Origin: Methanosarcinales archaeon
Lineage (GTDB): Archaea > Halobacteriota > Methanosarcinia > Methanotrichales > Methanotrichaceae
Assembly: GCA_013415595.1 (NCBI GenBank)
Contig: JAAEEW010000040.1
Span: 1-10,855, forward strand
Length of the DNA: 10,855 bases
Reading direction: 5' to 3'
Shown here: positions 1 to 5,152 of the stretch, in pieces
Layout of the letters: every line of letters starts with the position of its first letter
Position numbering within the stretch: position 1 is the stretch's first letter
Translations under genes and position numbers: made by a program
Notes under the pieces: model-generated
Databases searched by the model: none
What the model saw: the letters and a program-made list of their open reading frames with translations, nothing else
Told to the model about the DNA's origin: nothing

Positions 1-992
1 CCCTGGATGACCGGGGTGTCCTTCCGGGGAAACTGGTGGGCCTCCATGAGGTTGATCCTGGTCAGGTACTCGTTGGCGGAGTAAACCCCGTTCAGGTCCT
101 TTCCCGGAATGTCCAGGAAGATGGGGCCGCCAGCTCCGATGGCCAGGAAGACGGCGTCGAACTCCTCCTGCAGCTCTTTGACCTGGTAGAGCCTGCTCAC
201 CACCGAGTCCAGTCGCACCTCCACCCCCAGAGAGCGGATGTAGTCCACCTCCCGGCGAAGAATCTCCCTGGGGAGCCTGAACTCCGGTATGCCGTAGGCC
301 AGCACTCCACCAGGGAGGTGCAGGGCCTCGAAGAGCACCACCTCATGCCCCAGACGGGCCAGGTCGGCGGCGCAGGTGAGCCCGCCGGGGCCTGATCCCA
401 CCACGGCCACCCTCTTGCCCGTGGAGCCAATCCCGTGATCCCCCCCGTCCAGGGGACCGGGGCCCTGGAGGGGGACTGAGGCCGGGCATTCCATCCCCCG
501 GCCGCCGGAGGCCGTCTCCTCCAGAGAGCAGGCAGCACATGGGGCTATGCCCGGCCCCCCTCCGTTGTGGGCGGCCATCCAGTCGGCAACGAACCTCTCC
601 AGATGGCCGATGGCCACCGGGGCCTGCTTCCTGGCCAGGACGCATCCCTGCTCGCACTGCACCTCCTGAGGACAGACCCGGCCGGTGACCCCGGGAAGGC
701 TGTTCCTGGACTTGATGATCTCAAATGCCCGGGAGAACTGGCCCTCGCCCACTGCGGCCACGAAGGCCGGTATGTCTATCATCACCGGGCAGGACCGGGA
801 GCATCCGGGCTTCCTGCACTGCACGCATCTGCCCGCCTCCTTCCTGGCCTGCTCCTCATCGTAGCCTAGGGCCACCTCCTGGAAGCTGTACCTCCGGTCC
901 AGGGGGCTGAGCTTTTGCATGGCCACCCTGTTCAGATCCAGACGCGATCCCCGGGGCTTCTTCCCCGCATCTTCCCTCTCTATCCCCTCCAA
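1..992 (-). CDS. gltA: GltA/NfnB-like NAD(P)H flavoprotein, N-terminal part (3' end outside window)
   Basis: The 330 visible codons match the small subunit/NfnB/SudA-type family, which passes electrons between NAD(P)H, FAD and Fe-S clusters in glutamate synthase or ferredoxin:NADP oxidoreductases. The N-terminal cluster domain shows CVQC (56-59), C64, C68-Pro, then C107-Pro, C113 and C117. The FAD-binding dinucleotide fold starts at VAVVGSGPGG (195-204), followed by PGGVLAYGIPEFRLP (227-241). The frame is open from the window edge up to a TAG just upstream. The only start codon giving the whole N-terminus is TTG at 992-990, preceded by a GAGGGG site 5 bases away; the in-frame ATG at 920 would give a protein 24 residues shorter. 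The linker between the two domains (about 143-189) is unusually long and holds extra cysteines 152, 155 and 169. The family is clear, but choosing glutamate synthase over NfnB or sulfide dehydrogenase needs the neighbour beyond the left edge. Confidence 0.85.
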   Translation of the reverse strand, partial: MEGIEREDAGKKPRGSRLDLNRVAMQKLSPLDRRYSFQEVALGYDEEQARKEAGRCVQCRKPGCSRSCPVMIDIPAFVAAVGEGQFSRAFEIIKSRNSLPGVTGRVCPQEVQCEQGCVLARKQAPVAIGHLERFVADWMAAHNGGGPGIAPCAACSLEETASGGRGMECPASVPLQGPGPLDGGDHGIGSTGKRVAVVGSGPGGLTCAADLARLGHEVVLFEALHLPGGVLAYGIPEFRLPREILRREVDYIRSLGVEVRLDSVVSRLYQVKELQEEFDAVFLAIGAGGPIFLDIPGKDLNGVYSANEYLTRINLMEAHQFPRKDTPVIQ

Positions 993-997
993 GTTGA

Positions 998-1003
998 CCC
1001 CTC
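998..1003 (-). promoter_or_regulatory. ribosome binding site supporting a TTG start
   Basis: On the minus strand GAGGGG lies 5 bases before the TTG at 992-990. No ATG or GTG lies between the upstream in-frame TAG and this TTG, and the residues encoded after it look like a normal N-terminus for the family. This is why I start the GltA-like gene here rather than at the ATG at 920. Confidence 0.5.
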
Positions 1004-1087
1004 GCCCGGCCTATCCGTCCGGCCGGAAAGACAAAATCCGGATGCAGGCTGCCGCCTCCACCCGCACGGGAAATGAGTTTCCGCCAA

Positions 1088-1103
1088 TCCATTTATTAAT
1101 CTT
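1088..1103 (-). promoter_or_regulatory. candidate TATA box for the GltA-like gene
   Basis: On the minus strand the AT-rich stretch ATTAATAAAT (1100-1091) stands out from GC-rich surroundings. Transcription starting about 25 bases downstream would leave a leader of roughly 75 bases before the TTG start. The rest of the 304-base gap up to the regulator gene has no gene that I can support, apart from the readthrough frame listed at 1144-1296. Confidence 0.4.
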
Positions 1104-1143
1104 TCTATGGAGGGGCGGGTTCTATCACCATTCTTCGTGAGAT

Positions 1144-1296
1144 TCATGCCCTAATAAATTGCCGGCCCTTCAAAGCGGCATTGAACGCCCGGCCAATAGC
1201 CAGCTTCAGGCTATCCCGGAGATGCCGATCCTGTGCAGATGTCTCCGTGGCCAGCCAGAGGCCAATTTGCAGGCGCCCTTCATCAAAACGTTCGGG
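1144..1296 (-). other. open frame directly after the regulator's stop, no own start
   Basis: After the TGA stop of the ribbon-helix-helix gene (1299-1297) the same frame stays open for 50 codons to a second TGA. The translation is protein-like (it includes GRLQIGLWLATETS and DSLKLAIGRAF) but has no ATG, GTG or TTG start early on. It may be chance in GC-rich DNA, or the remnant of a longer C-terminus cut by a new stop. I do not call it a gene. Confidence 0.2.
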
Positions 1297-1845
1297 TCAA
1301 AGATCGTGCAGCACCTTCACCCTCAGCTTCCCGAAGTCCTCCTTGATCTCCACCCCCAGGTCCATGCCTGCAAATATCTGCTCGATCTCCATCTTCACGA
1401 ACTTCTTGGCCAGATCCGAGCTCAGGACCATGGTGAAATCCCCCTTGGAGCTCTTGCTCAGCTTGAAGAGGTTGCAGGCCTCCAGACGCTTGAGGATGCT
1501 CTCCACGTTGTACAGCTTGTGCTTGAACTGCTCGGCATGGGCCTGGCAAACCTCGCGATGCAGCTCCCAGAACCGCTCCTTGTCTGGATGGGTCTCTATG
1601 AACGTGAGGAAGAGGAGCCAGTGGTCGATATCCAGAATTATGTGCTCCCCGGCAGAGAGCATCTCCGCGTGGGTGTAGAGCTTCTTATCCTCTACAAAGT
1701 CGAAGAGGTTTCTGTGCTTGGCATAGAACTTCAAAGCCTCTCGCATCATCTCGCTCTGGGATATCCCCATGTCTTCTTTCATCTTTTTAAAAAGACCGGC
1801 GGTCTCATCGTCCAGAGCTATGGTTATTCTCTCAGGTGCCTTCAT
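1297..1845 (-). CDS. ribbon-helix-helix (CopG/MetJ-Arc type) regulator, 182 aa
   Basis: The first 45 residues have the ribbon-helix-helix layout: a short strand (ERITIALDD, 5-13), a helix rich in K and E, a turn at MGIS (26-29), and a second helix ending near residue 42. Such proteins bind DNA as dimers through the paired strands. The remaining 140 residues are mostly helical, charged and unrecognised, ending in a segment with LGVEIKEDFGKLRVKVL. This part is probably a sensor or dimerisation domain; it is much longer than minimal CopG proteins (about 45-90 aa). The start is firm: an AGGAGG site sits at the proper distance before ATG 1845. The gene is divergent from the cysteine-rich gene at 2238 across a 390-base gap, so it could control that gene, itself, or the GltA-like gene downstream. 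No ligand or target can be read from the sequence. Confidence 0.8.
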   Translation of the reverse strand: MKAPERITIALDDETAGLFKKMKEDMGISQSEMMREALKFYAKHRNLFDFVEDKKLYTHAEMLSAGEHIILDIDHWLLFLTFIETHPDKERFWELHREVCQAHAEQFKHKLYNVESILKRLEACNLFKLSKSSKGDFTMVLSSDLAKKFVKMEIEQIFAGMDLGVEIKEDFGKLRVKVLHDL

Positions 1846-1850
1846 CGATA

Positions 1851-1857
1851 CCTCCTA
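1851..1857 (-). promoter_or_regulatory. strong Shine-Dalgarno site of the RHH regulator
   Basis: The minus strand reads AGGAGGT five bases before the ATG at 1845, the best ribosome binding site in the window. It shows this organism uses leadered, Shine-Dalgarno-driven initiation for some genes although others appear leaderless. Confidence 0.7.
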
Positions 1858-1874
1858 GACTAATTCCCCCCAAC

Positions 1875-1893
1875 GGTATATGACCTTTTTGCG
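1875..1893 (-). promoter_or_regulatory. candidate promoter of the RHH regulator
   Basis: On the minus strand an A-rich element (GCAAAAAGG) runs into CATATACC. The second part may be a TATA box, but it sits so close to the ribosome binding site that a start 25 bases downstream would nearly remove the leader. The A-rich part may therefore be the real core. This is a weak call. Confidence 0.3.
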
Positions 1894-1957
1894 GCCGGAT
1901 CGCCAGTACCTGGGAGACAGAGGGTTGGACGAAAGCCTCCGGGGACGATTTTCGACC

Positions 1958-1976
1958 CTGCCCTGAGCTCTGGCAG
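1958..1976. promoter_or_regulatory. imperfect inverted repeat in the divergent gap, possible operator
   Basis: CTGCC and GGCAG flank a central GAGCTC palindrome, off-centre by one base. It lies between the divergent regulator gene and the cysteine-rich gene, where a regulator site would be expected. The rest of 1860-2130 shows no gene that I can support; the short frames there look like chance. Confidence 0.2.
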
Positions 1977-2140
1977 TGGATGCCGCGGATCAACTCCAAT
2001 TTTGGCCCCAAGCCCCGAAGTGTCGAATGGAGAGATCAGTTGTCTGGTCGCGCTTTCTACAGGTTGATGGCCGGCATGCGGACAAACGTGCACATTTGAC
2101 CCCGGCCACGGAGAGCTTTCGGGAAGATATTTCAATTATT

Positions 2141-2156
2141 AAAGGTTATATTTATC
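2141..2156 (+). promoter_or_regulatory. TATA box and BRE of the cysteine-rich protein gene
   Basis: AAAGG followed by TTATATTTAT (2146-2155) is a good archaeal BRE/TATA pair. A start 25 bases downstream falls near 2178, exactly where the tandem repeats begin, so the transcript leader would consist almost entirely of those repeats. Confidence 0.6.
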
Positions 2157-2178
2157 GGAGACTGGAATTTGGGTCCCT

Positions 2179-2230
2179 GTCCGAATAGACTCAGGAGTCC
2201 GGATAGAAAGGAGTCCGAATAGATTCAGGA
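2179..2230 (+). repeat. three tandem Shine-Dalgarno-containing leader repeats
   Basis: The units are 18, 16 and 18 bases long: 2179-2196, 2197-2212 and 2213-2230. Each begins GTCCG(A/G)ATAGA and ends in AGGA; units 1 and 3 differ at one base. The junction of units 1 and 2 forms a short inverted repeat (GACTC, AG, GAGTC, 2188-2199). The third unit supplies the ribosome binding site of the gene that follows. The repeat may be a translation control leader, or a recent duplication of the ribosome binding site. Confidence 0.7.
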
Positions 2231-2237
2231 GATGAGA

Positions 2238-2735
2238 ATGATCACCATAAGGGACATTTCCCCAGAGGCCAGGTGGAAGATCGCCGCCAGATCCGCCTCG
2301 GCCATGCCCATCCTCTTTGACCAGATGTTCAAAGAACCCTTCGGCGAGCTTTACGACAACCTGATGCTCCACTTCTGGACGGAGAGCGGAAAAGAGGTGA
2401 GGAGCATTGCCCGGGCCCTCCATCTGCCCCTGGAAAGCGCCGAGGAGGTCAACAACGCTCTTTGCATCGTCTCCACCATTCTGATGGGGCCGGAGTTCGA
2501 GGGGCAGGCGGTGGAGGCCTCCCCGGACCGGGTGGTGCAAAGGGTCACCAAATGCCCCATGTACAACCGGGCCAGGGAGATGGGCCACCTGCGAAGCTGC
2601 CAGCCCTTCTACTGCGAGACCTTCTGCCGGTCCGCAGTGGAGAGCATGAACCCCCGCTATTCCCACCGCCACGCCAGCAAGATGTGCGCCGATGACCCCT
2701 ACTGCGAGCGGATCGTGGAGCGCACCCGGCGGTGA
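2238..2735 (+). CDS. cysteine-rich protein of unknown function, 165 aa
   Basis: I do not recognise the family with certainty. The N-terminal two thirds (1-100) is mostly helical. The C-terminal third holds seven-residue-spaced cysteines and acidic or histidine residues: KCPMYNR (C106), SCQPFYCETFC (C121, C126, C130), then MCADDPYC (C150, C156), plus C76 upstream. The pattern recalls the metal- or substrate-binding C-terminal region of the small proteins annotated as L-2-amino-thiazoline-4-carboxylic acid hydrolase-like or DUF6125-like in methanogens. That link is from memory and tentative. The start is placed at ATG 2238 because the AGGAG at 2227-2231 is 6 bases before it, while the ATG at 2232 abuts the site directly. 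No signal peptide or membrane segment is visible, so it is probably cytoplasmic. It has its own promoter and a repeat-bearing leader. Confidence 0.75.
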   Translation: MITIRDISPEARWKIAARSASAMPILFDQMFKEPFGELYDNLMLHFWTESGKEVRSIARALHLPLESAEEVNNALCIVSTILMGPEFEGQAVEASPDRVVQRVTKCPMYNRAREMGHLRSCQPFYCETFCRSAVESMNPRYSHRHASKMCADDPYCERIVERTRR

Positions 2736-2761
2736 GGCCGGGAGGGAGGGGCCAGAGGCCC

Positions 2762-2817
2762 GGGGGGGCTCTCTGAGAAGGAGATTGATCGGTCCTGCGC
2801 CAGGAGCCGCCCCCCCC
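2762..2817 (+). terminator. GC-rich hairpin after the cysteine-rich gene
   Basis: A run of seven G followed by CTC (2762-2771) can pair with GAGCC, a bulged G and a run of eight C (2804-2817), giving a stem of about 10 base pairs around a loop of about 32 bases. It sits 27 bases after the stop codon and before the next promoter, so it may protect the transcript end or help termination. Archaeal termination mostly relies on T-runs, which are absent here, so the role is uncertain. Confidence 0.3.
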
Positions 2818-2831
2818 TTCAAGGTAGCGAC

Positions 2832-2847
2832 CGATATCGTTATATCG
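2832..2847 (+). promoter_or_regulatory. promoter with perfect inverted repeat over the TATA region
   Basis: CGATAT and ATATCG are perfect inverted arms around CGTT. The right arm overlaps the TATA-like TTATAT, and transcription starting 25 bases downstream would begin near 2868, just before the ribosome binding site of the 40-residue gene. A dimeric regulator bound here would block TBP, so it is a candidate operator. Confidence 0.4.
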
Positions 2848-2880
2848 CCCTATAGTCTCATTAAATGTGGAGTGATGATC

Positions 2881-3003
2881 ATGTCTTGGACCAAAAGCAA
2901 GAAGTTCAACGAAAAGGAGCGCGAGATTCTGGAGAAGGGCAGCGGATTTCGAAAGGTCTGGACCCTTGTGTGCAACTGGCTCTACAGGGCCGTCTCCTGG
3001 TGA
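2881..3003 (+). CDS. candidate small protein, 40 aa
   Basis: The frame encodes a basic and acidic N-terminal half (MSWTKSKKFNEKEREILEKG) followed by an aromatic, hydrophobic second half (VWTLVCNWLYRAVSW), ending in Trp. It has a single cysteine and four tryptophans in 40 residues. The tail is too short for a sure membrane helix but could sit on a membrane or pack as an amphipathic helix. A GGAG site (2869-2872) lies 8 bases before ATG 2881; an in-frame ATG at 2875 is too close to it. A longer upstream frame exists but would cross the promoter and the G/C runs, so I reject it. I know no family. The promoter, ribosome binding site and non-random composition together make a real gene more likely than not. 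Confidence 0.5.
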   Translation: MSWTKSKKFNEKEREILEKGSGFRKVWTLVCNWLYRAVSW

Positions 3004-3056
3004 TCTCTGCCAGGATCAATCATCCAAACCTTTTGTGATTCAAATTTAGATCGGTC

Positions 3057-4343
3057 TTAAGGACTGCTCTTTAGCCTGGCGGCTTGATTTTTTAATTCCT
3101 CCAGCACCGCCGCCCGGTCCCTGCCGGTGGCCTGGAGAGAGGTCAGGGGCTCGCCCTGCATGATCCGGCTCCCGGGAGCGGGAATGTCGGTTGCTCCCTC
3201 CACAATGCATCTGAGGTCCCGGTCCACGGTCAGGTCCTGGTGGGCATAGATGACCGCCCTCCCGGCGACCGTCCTGCAGGACGCTTCCCCCGAGGATGAC
3301 TGAGGAAGACGTCCGGCAAAGGCCTCCAGGTGGGCCTGGAACAGGTTGACGCCGAATGCCAGCTCCACGGTGTCCAGGCTTCCCTGGAAGCGGGCATTGA
3401 CCTCCACCACCACCGGCCCTTCATCCGTCGCCAGGAAGTCCACTCCGTTGGACCCCACCAGCCCCAGCCCGGATACGATCTCCTCGGCCATGCGGGCCAT
3501 GTCCTCGACGGCCCCCCGTCCAAGCCCGGGGTCCAGGGGGGTGATGTTGCCGCAGTACCTGAAGCCCGACCCTCCGGCCCAGGAAAGGCCGATTAGCTGC
3601 TCGTTGACTGCCAGGGTCACCGCCTCCTCTCCGTCCCCCAGGACCGAGGCGCTGGCCGGCGTCCCCTCCAGGAAGGGCTGGACGATGAGCTGGCCTCCGT
3701 AAAGGGACTGCCCTTCCAGAGGCTCCCCCTGCTCTGCTCTTCCGTCCTCCGTCCTTGCGCCGTCCCTGCCCCGGTCCTGTCGCTCATCGTCCTCCCAAAC
3801 ACCACCGTCCCTCTCCCCGTCCACCCTTTTTTTGCGACCTTCCTTCCCATCCGCCCTCTTTTTATGACCCGTCGTCTCTTCGTCCCCCTCCCCGGCCTGG
3901 CCGCTCACCAGCCGGCAGCCCTGGCCACCGGCCCCCCGCCGGGGCTTGACCACAAAGGGCAACGGAAGGTGGGAGCCAAAGGGCCGGGTGGGAACCACCG
4001 GGAACCCCCGCCGCTCCAGCCAGCGGGCCAGCCACAGCTTGTCCGAGACCCGGGAAAACTGGAGCGGCCTGTTGTTGAGAACCGTCACCCCTTCCAGCGT
4101 CAGGTCCTCCAGCCCCGGGCCCAGGACCACCGCGTCCGGGCAATGGACCTCCACCAGCTCCAGGACGTCGCCTTTCAGGGCGCTTTGGGACCGGAACCGG
4201 GGGTCCCCCAGGAGGACGGCCTGGTGAACGGAGGAGATGAGGTCCAGGTCGCAGTAGCAGTCGGCGGCCAAGACTGTGTGTCCTGCCCGGACTGCCGAGC
4301 AGGCGATGTTTCTGACGCTCTGACCGACCACCAGAAATTTCAT
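3057..4343 (-). CDS. ATP-grasp ligase (COG2232-like carboligase), with charged insert
   Basis: The 428-residue protein starts with a nucleotide-fold N-domain (MKFLVVGQS, then VLAADCYCDLD at 24-34), has the central ATP-grasp lysine and glycine loop (FVVKPRRGAGGQGCRL, 130-145), the partner strand GGQLIVQPFLEG (216-227), and the metal-binding end VVVEVNARFQGS (311-322). Proteins of this archaeal group join a carboxylate to an amine or thiol using ATP; the substrate is unknown. Tyramine-glutamate ligase of methanofuran synthesis is a related possibility that I cannot confirm. Residues 148-212 form a very charged, low-complexity insert between two core strands. The gene follows aTrm56 after 6 bases, with no separate promoter or clear ribosome binding site, so the pair is probably co-transcribed. 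Confidence 0.8.
   Translation of the reverse strand: MKFLVVGQSVRNIACSAVRAGHTVLAADCYCDLDLISSVHQAVLLGDPRFRSQSALKGDVLELVEVHCPDAVVLGPGLEDLTLEGVTVLNNRPLQFSRVSDKLWLARWLERRGFPVVPTRPFGSHLPLPFVVKPRRGAGGQGCRLVSGQAGEGDEETTGHKKRADGKEGRKKRVDGERDGGVWEDDERQDRGRDGARTEDGRAEQGEPLEGQSLYGGQLIVQPFLEGTPASASVLGDGEEAVTLAVNEQLIGLSWAGGSGFRYCGNITPLDPGLGRGAVEDMARMAEEIVSGLGLVGSNGVDFLATDEGPVVVEVNARFQGSLDTVELAFGVNLFQAHLEAFAGRLPQSSSGEASCRTVAGRAVIYAHQDLTVDRDLRCIVEGATDIPAPGSRIMQGEPLTSLQATGRDRAAVLEELKNQAARLKSSP
3708..3902 (-). repeat. low-complexity coding insert with a decapeptide tandem repeat
   Basis: This purine-rich stretch of the ATP-grasp gene encodes residues 148-212, almost all D, E, G, K, R. It contains a direct tandem repeat of 30 bases (3869-3840 and 3839-3810) encoding GHKKRADGKE and GRKKRVDGER, followed by more degenerate DG-rich copies. 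The flanking sequence is ordinary conserved ATP-grasp core, so the insert most likely forms a disordered surface loop that grew by repeat expansion. Confidence 0.7.
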
Positions 4344-4349
4344 AAAATA

Positions 4350-4904
4350 TCAGTCGCCCTGATCCGGCATACCGTCGCCCGCCGGGGACCTCTCCACCAC
4401 CTGCTTGCCCCGGGGGGTGGGCACGATCTTGAGCTGGCCCTGGAACTCCCGGTCCAGCTCCTTCCCTTCCATCAGCCGGTCCAGAAATACGGCCAGGGCC
4501 GCCACCTCGGAGTGGGGCTGGTTCCCCACCCCCACGTTCCAGTCGGCCATGCCGTACAGGTCCGCCGGGACCTTCTCCGCACCCACAGCCACCATGATTC
4601 TGTCGTGGGCCCGGATCTGGTCCATGACCTCGGAGAGGCGGGAGCCGTACATGGTCAGGTGGACCACCACTCCCCCCGACTCCCTGAACTCCCGGACCTC
4701 CTCACGCCAGCGGACGTCGTGCCTGACCGCGAAGCTCCCGCCCCACCTCTTCACCACGTCCTCCAGGCTGTCCACCACACCCTGGTCTCTGGCTGCCAGA
4801 AGCATCTCCTCAGCTCCAAAGGCCCTGGCTACCAGGCCCACGTGGGTGGTGATCCTCATGTCCCTCTCCGGGCGGTGCCCCAGCCTCAGAACCACAACTC
4901 GCAT
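4350..4904 (-). CDS. tRNA (cytidine(56)-2'-O)-methyltransferase aTrm56
   Basis: This SPOUT-class enzyme (COG1303) methylates the ribose of cytidine 56 in the T-loop of archaeal tRNAs with S-adenosylmethionine. The family is almost archaea-only and replaces the box C/D guided reaction found in some crenarchaea. The N-terminus MRVVVLRLGHRPERD with RITTHVGLVARAFGA (17-31) is diagnostic. The C-terminal knot carries VAVGAEKVPADLYGMADWNVGVGNQPHSEVAALAVFLDR in pieces at 106-143, the cofactor-binding loop. Its 184 residues are normal length. A TATA box centred near 4930 puts the transcript start at about the ATG (4904), so the mRNA is probably leaderless. The gene heads a unit with the ATP-grasp gene and is divergent from the RecJ-like gene. 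Confidence 0.93.
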   Translation of the reverse strand: MRVVVLRLGHRPERDMRITTHVGLVARAFGAEEMLLAARDQGVVDSLEDVVKRWGGSFAVRHDVRWREEVREFRESGGVVVHLTMYGSRLSEVMDQIRAHDRIMVAVGAEKVPADLYGMADWNVGVGNQPHSEVAALAVFLDRLMEGKELDREFQGQLKIVPTPRGKQVVERSPAGDGMPDQGD

Positions 4905-4924
4905 GCCCGGGGGATCGGAGGCAT

Positions 4925-4938
4925 GTTATTTATCCTTT
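4925..4938 (-). promoter_or_regulatory. promoter of the aTrm56-ATP-grasp unit
   Basis: On the minus strand AAAGGATAAATAAC is a clear BRE/TATA. Its centre is about 25 bases from the ATG at 4904, which predicts a leaderless message. Confidence 0.65.
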
Positions 4939-4944
4939 GAGTTG

Positions 4945-5110
4945 ACCCGGGCGACCGCCTGGGGCTGCGAAATGGCACGAGCCGGCTCCCTGCCCCGGCC
5001 ATCCTGCATGCGGCCGGGCCTCGCGCAGGGACAATACCCGGGCCCGAGTGGCGGTTCGCTTCCCGGAAGACCGGGATGGCCGGGCGGAGGGGGACCTCTC
5101 CGGGACCCCC
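4945..5110. other. GC-rich gap between two divergent promoters, nothing assigned
   Basis: Between the aTrm56 TATA box and the RecJ-like TATA box lie about 165 bases of GC-rich DNA with several complementary C- and G-runs. I see no tRNA cloverleaf, no C/D box pair and no coding frame with a plausible start. It may be an untranslated spacer or hold an unrecognised RNA. Confidence 0.3.
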
Positions 5111-5116
5111 CCTCCA

Positions 5117-5140
5117 AAATCGATAAATCCTTTGTTTATA
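5117..5140 (+). promoter_or_regulatory. promoter of the RecJ-like gene
   Basis: AAATCGATAAATCC (5117-5130) contains a TATA-like GATAAAT whose centre is about 28 bases before ATG 5153; a second TTTATA follows at 5135-5140. A start 25 bases after the first falls within a few bases of the ATG, so the message is probably leaderless. This also argues against the longer upstream ATG at 5048, which would lie before the promoter. Confidence 0.55.
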
Positions 5141-5152
5141 CCACTTATAGCG

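Noticed and set aside
1976..2188. A 70-residue plus-strand frame in the divergent gap
   Set aside because: It crosses the TATA box and the first repeat of the next gene, lacks a ribosome site and has no recognisable content.
2139..2822. A 227-codon minus-strand frame opposite the cysteine-rich gene
   Set aside because: It crosses the promoter, leader repeats and G-run of the plus strand, has Ala/Gly/Pro/His-rich content and no promoter of its own.
2692..3003. A longer 103-residue version of the small protein starting upstream
   Set aside because: It begins inside the preceding gene and would run through the hairpin and the promoter; the ribosome site and TATA box fit ATG 2881.
3810..3869. 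A CRISPR-like or mobile repeat
   Set aside because: The two 30-base copies are adjacent with no spacer, stay in frame in a coding gene and differ at several bases, so they are an internal coding repeat.
3864..4940. A 358-codon plus-strand frame opposite the ATP-grasp and aTrm56 genes
   Set aside because: Antisense to two recognised genes, with low-complexity His/Pro/Gly-rich content and no start signals.
5048..5152. A 35-residue N-terminal extension of the RecJ-like protein
   Set aside because: The extension covers the TATA box, has no similarity to the family, and the zinc motif is expected at the very N-terminus.
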